Assembly: GCA_029262455.1 (NCBI GenBank)
Contig: JAJCZJ010000090.1
Location: 62,001-126,000 of the forward strand
Direction of reading: 5' to 3'
From: Deltaproteobacteria bacterium
GTDB taxonomy: Bacteria; Desulfobacterota; Binatia; HRBIN30; CADEER01
DNA: 64,000 bases
Shown here: piece by piece, positions 7,264-16,430 of the stretch
Numbering within the stretch: position 1 is the first letter of the stretch
Layout: every line of letters begins with the position of its first letter
Made by a program: the position numbers and the translations under genes
Notes under the pieces: generated by a model
Databases searched by the model: none
What the model was told of the DNA's origin: nothing
The model's input: only the letters and a program-made list of their open reading frames with translations

Positions 7264-9609
7264 GTGAATCAAGTACTGAAGACCGCAGTGGCGGTGCTGC
7301 TCATGTGCGGCGCGGCGTTTGCCGATCCTGGCCCGTGGCAACGCACGGAAGTGCGGAGTGATTGCAGCACTTTCGATACCATGCGCAGCCCGTTTTTTGG
7401 TGAGACGCACGTGCACACGGGAATTTCGTTCGACGCCGTCTCCGGGGGGATCAATCTGGGGCCGCGCGATGCCTATAGCTTTGCGACTGGTTCGAGTCTG
7501 AACCTACCCGGAAACCCGAGTGTGCGCCCGGTCCAGCTGCGCCGACCTCTCGATTTTACGGCGGTGACGGACCATGCCGAGTTCTTTGGTGAGGTCCACA
7601 TGTGTCTCACGCCCGGTTCGATTGGTTACAACTCGACCGAGTGCACTCAGTTTCGAGCAGCGATCCCGCAGACGACGCAGAGTTCGAGTCTCGGTGTGGT
7701 TTTGTTCGGTGTGCAGTTGACCAACGACCCCTCCTCTCGTTTCGCCTATTGCGGGGCAGGGGGGGCGGACTGTTTGAGCGCTGCTTCGCCGATTTGGATC
7801 GATACGCAGGCTGCAGCCGAAGAGTTCTACGACCGCTCGGCAACCTGCTCGTTTACGACCTTCCCGGCGTACGAATGGACCGGGAATCCGGGAGTTCAAA
7901 ACATCCATCGCAATGTCATCTTTCGCAATGCGTCGGTGACGAACCTGCCCATCAGCTACCTCGACGAATCGAAGCCTCAGGGATTGTGGGCCGAACTGCG
8001 CACGCAGTGTCTGGACGCCGGCACGGGTTGCGACGTCATGGCGATCCCGCACAATTCCAATCTGAGCAACGGGATCATGTTCGTGCCGGAGAACGCCGAC
8101 GGGAGTCCCTTGACCGCCGCCGACGCTGCGTTTCGCTCTGAGATCGAGCCGCTGGTCGAAGTGATGCAGCACAAGGGCGATTCGGAGTGCCACCCCGACA
8201 TTTCGCCGAACGATGAACTCTGCGGCTTTGAAAAGTGGTCCTCCGATCAGATCGGAATCCCTCCGAGCCTGATCACGGTGGTGCAGGAGCCGCAGTCGTA
8301 TGTTCGCGGCGCGTTGATGGAGGGTCTGGTCCAGGAGCAGCTGCTCGGGTCCAACCCGTTTCGGATGGGAATGCTGGCTGCGACCGACACCCACAATGGA
8401 ACGCCCGGGCTAGCGCACGAGACCGACTTTATCGACGCGGGCCATCTGGGTTTGCGCGATGCGACACCCGCAAACCAAACCGTTCCCCTCAATATTGGAG
8501 TGGTTGGCGGTATCGAAGCGAACGGTGGTGGACTGGCGGTTGTCTGGGCCGAGGAGAACTCGCGCGATTCTCTGTTCTCAGCGATGCGCCGCCGTGAAGT
8601 TTATGCGACGAGTGGGACGAGACCGATCGTTCGGTTCTTCGGCGGGCGGATTCCGCGCAATGTGTGCCGACAGGGAACGGTCGTCGATCGTGGCTACCAG
8701 AGCGGTGTTCCGATGGGCGGAGAGATCGGCCCGGTAGCGAGTAAGCCGCGCTTTGCGGTCATGGCCACGCGCGACCCCGGAGCACCTGGCTTCGCAGGGA
8801 CGCCGCTGCAGCGGATTCAGATCGTCAAGGGCTGGGTCGATGCGATGGGCACGGCGCAGGAGCGCGTCTTTGAAGTCGCCGGTGATGCCGACAACGGTGC
8901 GACGGTCGATACGGCCACTTGCGTCACGAGTGGTGGGGGCTCCGATTCTCTTTGCGAGGTGTGGACCGACCCGACCTTCGATCGCACGCAGCGTGCATTC
9001 TATTACGCCCGCGTCGTCGAGAATCCGATCTGCCGTTGGAGTCAGGTCCTGTGCAACGCGCAGGGGGTCGATTGTGATGGTGGGGTGATCCCCCCGGGAT
9101 TGGCACAGTGCTGTGCCGCCGGTCGTCCGAAGACGATCCAAGAGCGGGCCTGGACCTCGCCGATCTGGTACCGCCCCGAAGGTGTGGCGCGCATGCGAGG
9201 CAAGGTCAGCTTTGGTAGTGGAGTCGGGCAAGACATGTTGCGGCTGACGCTACGTATCGGCGATGTTCCGGCGGATCTCGACCCGGCGCTGAATGATATC
9301 TCCGTCACCGTCAGCGACGATGACGAGATCTACAGCATCACGATTCCTGCGGGGACCCTGCTGGCGAAGGGGAACAAGTTCGTTTACACCGACCCGAGCG
9401 GCGCCCTGAACGGCTTGAAGCGGGCGGCCCTGACTCTGACTTCAAAGGGGGAGGCTGTGTTGGTTGTGCAGACAGTCCGAATGGACCTATCCAATGCGGA
9501 TCGTACCGATCACATGGTGCACGTCACACTTCGGACGGGCGATTATTTGGCGACTCACAATCGATTGTGGAGGGCAGTCGGCAATCGTTTCGTTACCAGC
9601 CGACGGTAG
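7264..9609 (+). CDS. exported DUF3604 protein (PHP-like metal hydrolase fold)
   Basis: The 781-residue product has a signal peptide (AVAVLLMCGAAFA) and a DUF3604 domain. This family is distantly related to PHP metal-dependent phosphoesterases. Likely metal ligands are visible in FFGETHVHTGISFD near residue 45, in AVTDHAEFFGE near residue 107, and later in AIPHNSN and ATDTHNGTPG. Many Cys occur, which fits export to an oxidising compartment. The actual reaction of this family is not established. The start is GTG 7264, or TTG 7261, after an AAGGGGGA ribosome-binding site. The GDPD lipoprotein gene begins 18 bp downstream, so the two probably form an operon of exported hydrolases. Confidence 0.85.
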   Translation: MNQVLKTAVAVLLMCGAAFADPGPWQRTEVRSDCSTFDTMRSPFFGETHVHTGISFDAVSGGINLGPRDAYSFATGSSLNLPGNPSVRPVQLRRPLDFTAVTDHAEFFGEVHMCLTPGSIGYNSTECTQFRAAIPQTTQSSSLGVVLFGVQLTNDPSSRFAYCGAGGADCLSAASPIWIDTQAAAEEFYDRSATCSFTTFPAYEWTGNPGVQNIHRNVIFRNASVTNLPISYLDESKPQGLWAELRTQCLDAGTGCDVMAIPHNSNLSNGIMFVPENADGSPLTAADAAFRSEIEPLVEVMQHKGDSECHPDISPNDELCGFEKWSSDQIGIPPSLITVVQEPQSYVRGALMEGLVQEQLLGSNPFRMGMLAATDTHNGTPGLAHETDFIDAGHLGLRDATPANQTVPLNIGVVGGIEANGGGLAVVWAEENSRDSLFSAMRRREVYATSGTRPIVRFFGGRIPRNVCRQGTVVDRGYQSGVPMGGEIGPVASKPRFAVMATRDPGAPGFAGTPLQRIQIVKGWVDAMGTAQERVFEVAGDADNGATVDTATCVTSGGGSDSLCEVWTDPTFDRTQRAFYYARVVENPICRWSQVLCNAQGVDCDGGVIPPGLAQCCAAGRPKTIQERAWTSPIWYRPEGVARMRGKVSFGSGVGQDMLRLTLRIGDVPADLDPALNDISVTVSDDDEIYSITIPAGTLLAKGNKFVYTDPSGALNGLKRAALTLTSKGEAVLVVQTVRMDLSNADRTDHMVHVTLRTGDYLATHNRLWRAVGNRFVTSRR

Positions 9610-9627
9610 CTGATGAGACGATAGCTG

Positions 9628-10506
9628 ATGATTCGACTAGCGCTTATTTGGGGTTGTGTCGCTGCTGCGGCTCTGGGCTGTGGGGACGATGACGGTGGAC
9701 CAGCGGTACCGGCGGCAGACACCGTGCGCAGCCGTATCGCCGCTCTGGCACCGGTTGCCAATATCGGACACCGGGGTACCGGGAATACGCGGGCCGGGCA
9801 TCCCTTCCCAGAGAACTCCTTGTCGTCGTTCGCTGCGGCGATGGCCGACGGCGCGGATGGAATCGAGCTGGACGTCGAACTCACCTCGGATGGCCGGCTG
9901 GTCGTCATGCATGACGATACCTTGGACCGTACGACGGACTGCAGCGGCTGCGTGAGCGAGTTCACACTGGAGGAAGTGATTGCTTGTCGACACCTCGACG
10001 GCGATGGCAACCCCACTGAAGAGTTGGTCCCGACCTTGGCGGAAACCTACGCCGCGTTGCCGCCGACGGCGATGGTCAATGTCGAGATGAAGGTTTACGG
10101 CGCACGCTGTGTGACCGAAACCACTGGGCCGGAAGATCTGGCGCGCGCTGCGGCGGATGAAGTTCGGATGCTCGGTGTCACTGCACGAACCTTCTTTTCG
10201 TCGTTTGATCGGGTGGCGGCAGCGACCCTCAAGCAAGAGAACCCAGACTTGTACTCGGCATTGCTCTACACGGTGCCATCGGTGGAACAAGTGTCCTTCG
10301 CCATCGACGCGGGTCTCGATGCGATTCATCCACTATTTGTGATTCCCGTGGAGGATGTAGAGATGGCTCTCGCTGCTGGTCTGCAAGTAAACACTTGGAC
10401 GGTCAATCAAGAAGCCGACATGATCGCTCTGATCGATCGCGGTGCGACCGCGATCATCACCGACGAGCCGGGCCTGCTCGATTCGATCCTCGCATCACGT
10501 CGTTAG
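9628..10506 (+). CDS. glycerophosphodiester phosphodiesterase lipoprotein
   Basis: A 292-residue lipoprotein (lipobox AALGC) with a GDPD domain, which hydrolyses glycerophosphodiesters to glycerol-3-phosphate and an alcohol. Family motifs are intact: IGHRGTG, PENSLSSF, GIELDVELT and MHDDTLDRTT in the N-terminal half, and VNVEMK and LQVNTWTVN further on. Anchored in the periplasm or outer membrane, it could salvage phosphate from lipid head groups. It sits 18 bp after the DUF3604 gene and ends 36 bp from the convergent nitronate monooxygenase gene. Confidence 0.92.
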   Translation: MIRLALIWGCVAAAALGCGDDDGGPAVPAADTVRSRIAALAPVANIGHRGTGNTRAGHPFPENSLSSFAAAMADGADGIELDVELTSDGRLVVMHDDTLDRTTDCSGCVSEFTLEEVIACRHLDGDGNPTEELVPTLAETYAALPPTAMVNVEMKVYGARCVTETTGPEDLARAAADEVRMLGVTARTFFSSFDRVAAATLKQENPDLYSALLYTVPSVEQVSFAIDAGLDAIHPLFVIPVEDVEMALAAGLQVNTWTVNQEADMIALIDRGATAIITDEPGLLDSILASRR

Positions 10507-10542
10507 CAGTTGGTTCTCAAGCCGCGGGGTGCGGGCGATGGG

Positions 10543-11493
10543 TCACGAAACGCTGTGGTTGCGGGCGAGGTTGTCGATCACCTGGAAGAATCCCGAGGCG
10601 GTTTCTTCCAGGATCTGTGCGACCGGCTTGATCTCGTCGATCCTTCCGGCGACTTGGCCGCTGAGCGCAAGGCTGGCATTCATGTCGCCACCGAAATACA
10701 GCTTCATCGCGTTGCCGAACTCGCCCATGACGTTGTGATCGGCGTACTCGAGCGCTTCGCTGCGGTCCGTACGCAGGGCGCGCAAGCCGGGCCCGAACTT
10801 TCTGTTCAGAAAGACCGTGTCGGTCTCGGCGGCGTCGATGATTGCCTGCTTCCAATTCCCGTGCACGGGCGATTCGGCCGCCGACACCATGCGCGTGCCC
10901 ATCTGCACGCCTTCGGCGCCGAGCGCGAAGGCTGCGGCCATCGTCGGTCCGTCGACGATTCCGCCGGCCGCGATGATCGGTACGTCGACCTTGGATCGGA
11001 CTAGCGGGAGCAGTACCATGCTCGCCACGTCGCGTGGGTTCTTGAATCCGCCACCCTCGCCGCCCTCGACGATCAAGCCGTCGACCCCAGCGTCGACGGC
11101 TTTGATCGCGCCGCGTAGCGTCGGCACGACGTGGAATACGGTCAAACCCGCGCTCTTCAACGCCGCCGTGTATTTCGTCGGACTTCCCGCGGATGTCGTC
11201 ACGAAGCGCACGCCCTGCTCTACGACGAAGTCGACGATTCCTGGGTCGCGCACGAAGGCCTGCGCTATGTTTACACCGAAAGGCTTGTCGGTGAGATCGC
11301 GCATCTTGCGGATCTCTTCCTTGACGGCGTCGAGCTCACCCGACGAGGTCTCGATGATTCCCATCCCGCCGGCGTTGGAAACGGCGGACGCAAGCTGCGC
11401 GCGAGCTATCCAACCCATCGGGGCCTGGACGATGGGAAGCTGGACGCCGAGCATTTCGGTTACTCGGTTTCTGAACTTTGGCATCGCGGTCAT
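10543..11493 (-). CDS. nitronate monooxygenase family flavoprotein
   Basis: The 316-residue product is an FMN-dependent TIM-barrel enzyme of the nitronate monooxygenase (2-nitropropane dioxygenase) family. Signature segments are QAPMGWIARAQLA at the N-terminus, the glycine-rich VEGGEGGG, IIAAGGIVDG and GAEGVQMGTRM, which together bind FMN phosphate. In the cytoplasm it would oxidise an alkyl nitronate; several close relatives serve instead as FMN reductases or enoyl reductases, so the exact reaction is open. Start is ATG 11493 (alternative ATG 11484). It follows the arylsulfotransferase-like gene by 49 bp on the same strand. Confidence 0.9.
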   Translation of the reverse strand: MTAMPKFRNRVTEMLGVQLPIVQAPMGWIARAQLASAVSNAGGMGIIETSSGELDAVKEEIRKMRDLTDKPFGVNIAQAFVRDPGIVDFVVEQGVRFVTTSAGSPTKYTAALKSAGLTVFHVVPTLRGAIKAVDAGVDGLIVEGGEGGGFKNPRDVASMVLLPLVRSKVDVPIIAAGGIVDGPTMAAAFALGAEGVQMGTRMVSAAESPVHGNWKQAIIDAAETDTVFLNRKFGPGLRALRTDRSEALEYADHNVMGEFGNAMKLYFGGDMNASLALSGQVAGRIDEIKPVAQILEETASGFFQVIDNLARNHSVS

Positions 11494-11542
11494 CGGCGCA
11501 CCTTGGATTGCAATGAGACTTTCAGAAAGACTTTACGCATCT

Positions 11543-12961
11543 TCAGCTTCCGTTTTCGGCCCAGTCGACGGGAAAGTCGGGAGGGAGGCGTACGATCTCG
11601 AAGAGTGTGGCGATCAACTGGTCGTTCTCGCCGGCACGGTTCGGCGTGTAGTATTCCCATACGAGTTGCTTGTCCCTGGTGATCTCGACCGCCCTGCCGG
11701 AGTCGCTTTCGGTGATGAGCGTGTTGCCGTTGGGCAAGCGTTGGTTCGAGCCGCAAGTTTCGCTGAACAGTCCCTTGTCGCCGCCATCGTAGAGCCACAG
11801 GACTTCCTGAGTCTCGGGGTCGAATTCGATGACGCGCGCCCGCCCCCGGTTGCCGAGGTTGTCGAAGACCATGAGGTTAGCGCCATCGACGACGGTCGGT
11901 TGATGTTGCTTGAGCCACATCCCGTATTGCGCCCAGACAATCTTCTCCTCGGCCATGTCGACGACGGCGATGGCGTGCTGATTGAGAAGTGAGATGAGAA
12001 CGTTTCCCTCCTTGAACGCCGGGATTCTGCTCGCAAGCGATCCGTCGAGCACCTCGATGGTGTTGGTGTGGAACATTTCGATGCCGGCGAGAGAGTTCTC
12101 CAGCAGAGCAGAGTATGGGGATCTCTTGATCGCCTCGTAAATGGAAATGCTGCGTAGTTCGTTGCCGTCGGTATCCAGGACGGTGATGTAGTCGACCAGG
12201 GAGCCTTTCTTTTTGTGTGGTTGTGGGAATTTGACCCACTTCCTGGTCAGTACGTAGATCGTGCCATCCTCGCGTACCTCCAGGTCGTGGTGGGCCTTGG
12301 GAAACGACCACAATAGCTTTGAGTCGCGGTCGATCTTGATGAGCTCAATACCCTCGAAGATTGCCAGAAGGTCGCCGTTCTCCAGCAGATGCGCACGACG
12401 CCAAAACGCCACGGATTGTCGAAAAATCTCGGGAAGCTCGTTGTCGGGGAATGCCTGGTCGTAGGCGAGACTCCAGCGGTGCAGCGTGCGGCCCTGCATA
12501 TCCATGAGTCGGGCGGCGGGTGCGTGGCCGTCGGTTTCGAGATTCAGTCCGGGGTAGGCGAGTCCTGTATCGTACTTGGTTACGCCAGATTCCTTCGGGG
12601 CGTCGACGCTGCCGCTCTCATAGCCGATCGCACGCATCGCCTCGAGTTGGGCGTCGGTGAGCTCAACCTGCTGGCTGCCCGAAGTCCTCGCACTGCGAAA
12701 TCGCCCACCTTGCGGGGGCGGCGTAGGCGCGACCCCGAAGCCTTTTGGAGCGCCTCTTGGGGGCTTGGCCTTGATGGGTGGCGACGCTTTCGCTGGTTTT
12801 GCAGCCGGAACATCGGCGCGGTCGGTCCTCCCGAACGCGAAACCGATGGCCACCGAACTCAAGACGAGAAGGGAGTATGCCAACGCACGTGGCAGGGCGT
12901 TGCCTCGTTGGGGCGATTTTTTACGGCGCAACGAGGCGGCGTCACGAGTTCTTTGGTTCAC
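11543..12961 (-). CDS. membrane-anchored arylsulfotransferase (ASST)-like protein
   Basis: The 472-residue product has a positively charged N-terminus, one membrane segment (residues about 24-44, LAYSLLVLSSVAIGFAFG), a Pro-rich linker and a long beta-propeller-type domain. The pattern matches the PQQ-independent arylsulfotransferase ASST family (HDLEVREDGTIYVLTR, MFHTNTIEVLDGS, FDNLGNRG, GSNQRLPNGNTLITES). ASST enzymes move sulfate between phenolic compounds in the periplasm; the catalytic histidine may be that of MFHTN, but I cannot prove activity. The start is GTG 12961. It is divergent from the HzsA-related gene, 155 bp apart. Confidence 0.8.
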   Translation of the reverse strand: MNQRTRDAASLRRKKSPQRGNALPRALAYSLLVLSSVAIGFAFGRTDRADVPAAKPAKASPPIKAKPPRGAPKGFGVAPTPPPQGGRFRSARTSGSQQVELTDAQLEAMRAIGYESGSVDAPKESGVTKYDTGLAYPGLNLETDGHAPAARLMDMQGRTLHRWSLAYDQAFPDNELPEIFRQSVAFWRRAHLLENGDLLAIFEGIELIKIDRDSKLLWSFPKAHHDLEVREDGTIYVLTRKWVKFPQPHKKKGSLVDYITVLDTDGNELRSISIYEAIKRSPYSALLENSLAGIEMFHTNTIEVLDGSLASRIPAFKEGNVLISLLNQHAIAVVDMAEEKIVWAQYGMWLKQHQPTVVDGANLMVFDNLGNRGRARVIEFDPETQEVLWLYDGGDKGLFSETCGSNQRLPNGNTLITESDSGRAVEITRDKQLVWEYYTPNRAGENDQLIATLFEIVRLPPDFPVDWAENGS

Positions 12962-13116
12962 CGGTCGAGACTTATGATCTCCCTAGCTGTGGTTCAAGTG
13001 TCGCGAATTGTCACTGCACGATGCCCGTTTGCGGCAATCAAAATGGTTGTTTTCCGCCGAAGAATGGCAAGCCGTGTCTCTGGTGGAGTGGTGCGAGTCT
13101 TGCTCTACTTTCTCCC

Positions 13117-16100
13117 ATGCGGCGCTTAGGTGGGGTGAGTCGATCGCAGAGGGTGTCCCGGCGTGCCGGAACGCTCTTTGTACTTTGTTTGTTGGTTGTT
13201 CCATGCGCCGTCCTTGCGCAGGACATCATGTTCGTGACGCAGCCACCCTTCGGCAACGACTTCACCACGATCAATTCGACGTTCGGCAACCACTTGGGGC
13301 ACACGGGTGCGGCGCCGCGGGGTGGGGACTTGTACATCCGGTATGCCGACGGGAGCTTGCGCAACCTCACGGCGGAAGCGGGGTTTGGTGTCGCCGCTGG
13401 GGCCGAGATCGCGGTGCGTGAGCCGACCGTCCACTGGTCTGGAGACAAGGCTCTTTTCTCGATGGTCGTCGGCGGTACGACGCAAAACGATTACTCCCCG
13501 GTCTATTGGCAGATCTACGAGGTCGCAGGGCTCGGGCCGGCCGACACGGTTTCGATCGTCAAACTGACGCAACCCGCTGACTTCAACAATGTATCGCCGT
13601 TGTACGGACACGCAGATCGCATTCTGTTCACGAGTGACCGGCCGCGCAATGGGGATCGACTGCTGTATCCGCAACTCGACGAGTATGAGTCGGCACCGAC
13701 GAACACGGGGCTGTGGTCGATGAACTTTGATGGTAGCGATCTGCGCCTGCTCGACCATGCGGTTTCGGGTGTCTTCACCCCGATCGTTGCTAGCGATGGC
13801 CGGGTCTTGGCGACGCGTTGGGATCATTTGCAGCGCGATCAACAAAACTACAACGGCGCGCCGTATGGCGCTTTCAATTTTCAGTCGGAATCCAGCAGCG
13901 CCTTGACGGGCGATGCTGCGGAAGTTTTTCCCGAACCGCGCTCGCAGCAGCCCGGCAGCTCGATTCACGGGCATCGGATCAATATCTTTCTGCCGTGGCA
14001 GATTTTCGAGGACGGAACCGGTCACGAAACGTTGCAGCACGTCGGTAGGCACGAATTGTCGCACTATTTCAATTCCTCGCGAGACGGATTGCCGGAGTTC
14101 ATCCCGCCGGCGAGTCGGCGCACCGCCGATCGACTGTTCCATCTGGCCGAGGACCCGACGCGGCCGGGGTATTTCTATGCGACCTATGCTCCGGAGTTCC
14201 AGACACATTCGGCAGGGCAGATCGTCGGCCTAGACGGTGGTGAGGATGTCAATCCCGATGACATGGAGGTCGACTTCGTCACCGACCCGATCTCCGATGC
14301 CCCGGCCCCTGACGGGCCGGCCACCCCGAGTGGCCACCCGGGGCTGTTTCGCAATCCGCTGCCGCTGGCCAATGGTTCGATTGTGGCGGTGCGGACGAGC
14401 GAAGCTCGACCTGATCGCCGCACCGCTGGGCCGCTCAGCTCGCGCTATGATTTTCATCTGGTCGAGCTCGACGCGGGCGACCCGTATCGAACACCCGGGC
14501 AACGTTTGATCCCGGCGGGCATCTCCAAGGCGATTTCCTATTTCGACAACTACGAGTATCGCCAACACACGTACGATGGAGTTCTCTGGGAACTCGATCC
14601 GGTCGAGGTGCGGGCGCGAAGCCGTCCGGCAGCGCGGACCAATCCTCTGCCGAGTGTCGAGTTGGGTGTCTTCGAAGAAGAGCTCGGAGCCGCCGGGACG
14701 CAGGCGTTGCGAGACTTTCTCATCGACAATGAGTTGGCCCTGATCGTGAGTCGCAATGTCACGCGGCGTGCTGATCGTCAGCAGGACTTCAACCTCAAGG
14801 TCGCGGGTTCTTCGACGCAGACGGCCGAGCCAGGTAGCACGCCAGCGGAGGTGGCGTTTCTACAACTATTTCAGGCCGACCAGATTCGCGGGTATTCGAA
14901 CTTCAACTCCGGCCGGCGCCCGATCGCTACTCTCATGCACGATGGCTTGTTGCCGACCGTCGCCGGCGCGCCACCGGCTAGTGTCCCGGTCGCGCCCGAT
15001 GGCAGCTTCGCCGCCTTGGTCCCTGCGAGCCGTGCGTTGACGTGGCAGCTCGTCGACAACGCTGGAACGCCGGTCGTACGCGAACGCTTTTGGGTGAGCT
15101 TTAGCAGTGGGGAGATCCGGGTTTGCGCAAACTGTCACGGGTTGAACCGCACCGACGTCGTGCTCGACGAAGGGCCGCCGACCAACGAACCAGAGGCGCT
15201 ACGGGAACTGCTTGCGTGGTGGCAAGAAAACTACGGGCCCGAACCGCCGGTGGTGTATGACATCGGAGGAACCATTCGATACGACGGCAGCGGCCTTGCC
15301 GTGGCGGGAGCCGATGTGAGCGCGACCGGTCCTGGGGCGTACGTGGCGACGAGTGCGCCCGGGGGTGTATATGGCCACGCAGGGCTCGCAGCAGGCGATT
15401 GGATCGTGACGCCTGCCAAGAGCGGCGAGTTGGCCTCGGCCGTAACCGCGTACGATGCCGCGTTGGTGCTACGCGCCGTTCTCGGGCTGGATCCCTTCGA
15501 TCCAATGGTGGCACAGGCTTGCGATGCTACGGGAGACGGCAGCCTCAGTGCATTGGACGCAGTCCGGATTCTACAGAAGTCGATTGGTTCGATCGAGCAA
15601 CTGCCAGTTGCGGAGAATTGCGGCTCCGATTGGATGTTCTACCCGACGGCGGCAGCAGGCCCCGGCGAGACGATGACCCTGCCGTCAGTGTCCGGCGGTG
15701 CGTGTACGCCGGGTGCGGTCGCGGTACAGCCACTTTCTGCTGACGCTGTGGGCTGGGACTTTGCTGCGCGGATCTTTGGTGATTGTAGTGGCAATTGGAC
15801 TCCGTCGAGTCCGGCACTGGCGAGTGGTGGCCGAACAGCGGTAGCGCGGGCTCGATTGCGGATGGGCCGACCGCGAGCCCGAGGCCGGGGGTATTTCGAG
15901 ATTCCGTTGCGCTTGTATGCGCGTGGTTTGGTGCATTCGGTCGACGTTCAGGTCACCGCGCCAGACCGTCGCAGTGGAGTCCGATTCCGTCCGGCGCGCA
16001 TGCCGGATGGCGCCGTTGTCCGTCATGCGCGCCGCGATCGCCGACAAATCTCGATCGCGATTGCCAGCGGGCGACCTCTAGCCCAAGGTGCTTTGGAAAT

Positions 16101-16209
16101 CGGCACCTTGGTCATCCCGAGAACGCAGCAGCGTCGGCGTCCGTGGCGCGATCTGCGCATTTCGGCAGCTGCGGACGAATCTCCGATCCGCGTATACCGG
16201 CGAAGGTAG
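13117..16209 (+). CDS. HzsA-related exported protein with one c-type haem motif and a dockerin
   Basis: The 1030-residue product has a signal peptide (TLFVLCLLVVPCAVLAQ). It opens with a pattern shared with hydrazine synthase alpha-like proteins (FVTQPPFGNDFTTINSTFGNH, then RGGDLYIRYADGSLRNLT), followed by propeller-like repeats such as ILFTSDRPRNG and WSMNFDGSDLRLLDH. A CxxCH haem-attachment motif (VCANCHGLN) lies near residue 670. At about residues 779-830 a dockerin-like module has two loops, DAALVLRAVLGLDPFD and CDATGDGSLSALDAVRILQ. The rest of the C-terminus is arginine-rich. Function is unknown; single haem binding argues for a small redox or structural role. I start at ATG 13117 because earlier in-frame ATGs lack a signal peptide. 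Confidence 0.75.
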   Translation: MRRLGGVSRSQRVSRRAGTLFVLCLLVVPCAVLAQDIMFVTQPPFGNDFTTINSTFGNHLGHTGAAPRGGDLYIRYADGSLRNLTAEAGFGVAAGAEIAVREPTVHWSGDKALFSMVVGGTTQNDYSPVYWQIYEVAGLGPADTVSIVKLTQPADFNNVSPLYGHADRILFTSDRPRNGDRLLYPQLDEYESAPTNTGLWSMNFDGSDLRLLDHAVSGVFTPIVASDGRVLATRWDHLQRDQQNYNGAPYGAFNFQSESSSALTGDAAEVFPEPRSQQPGSSIHGHRINIFLPWQIFEDGTGHETLQHVGRHELSHYFNSSRDGLPEFIPPASRRTADRLFHLAEDPTRPGYFYATYAPEFQTHSAGQIVGLDGGEDVNPDDMEVDFVTDPISDAPAPDGPATPSGHPGLFRNPLPLANGSIVAVRTSEARPDRRTAGPLSSRYDFHLVELDAGDPYRTPGQRLIPAGISKAISYFDNYEYRQHTYDGVLWELDPVEVRARSRPAARTNPLPSVELGVFEEELGAAGTQALRDFLIDNELALIVSRNVTRRADRQQDFNLKVAGSSTQTAEPGSTPAEVAFLQLFQADQIRGYSNFNSGRRPIATLMHDGLLPTVAGAPPASVPVAPDGSFAALVPASRALTWQLVDNAGTPVVRERFWVSFSSGEIRVCANCHGLNRTDVVLDEGPPTNEPEALRELLAWWQENYGPEPPVVYDIGGTIRYDGSGLAVAGADVSATGPGAYVATSAPGGVYGHAGLAAGDWIVTPAKSGELASAVTAYDAALVLRAVLGLDPFDPMVAQACDATGDGSLSALDAVRILQKSIGSIEQLPVAENCGSDWMFYPTAAAGPGETMTLPSVSGGACTPGAVAVQPLSADAVGWDFAARIFGDCSGNWTPSSPALASGGRTAVARARLRMGRPRARGRGYFEIPLRLYARGLVHSVDVQVTAPDRRSGVRFRPARMPDGAVVRHARRDRRQISIAIASGRPLAQGALEIGTLVIPRTQQRRRPWRDLRISAAADESPIRVYRRR

Positions 16210-16430
16210 ACTTGCGGGAAAAGGCCCACCGGGCCGGGGGCCGGAGCTGTCGCACGCATTTCGACGGGTTGGCGTCCCAACTCTTCGGTTGGGCGAGGCC
16301 GGACCGAGTTTTGCGATTCGAAGGCAAAAACGGTCTTGTCGTTGAACCGGTCCGGCAGGTCAGATAGGTAGCGCTGCTGGTGATATGAATCGGCTCGGGC
16401 TTTGATTCCGGCCAGGAGCCAACTCAAACA

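Noticed and set aside
12778-13116. Longer N-terminus for the HzsA-related protein
   Set aside because: The extension overlaps the divergent gene and precedes a normal signal peptide at 13117.
16220-16245. Hairpin GGCCC-ACC-GGGCC after the HzsA-related gene as terminator
   Set aside because: Only five base pairs and no T-run follow.
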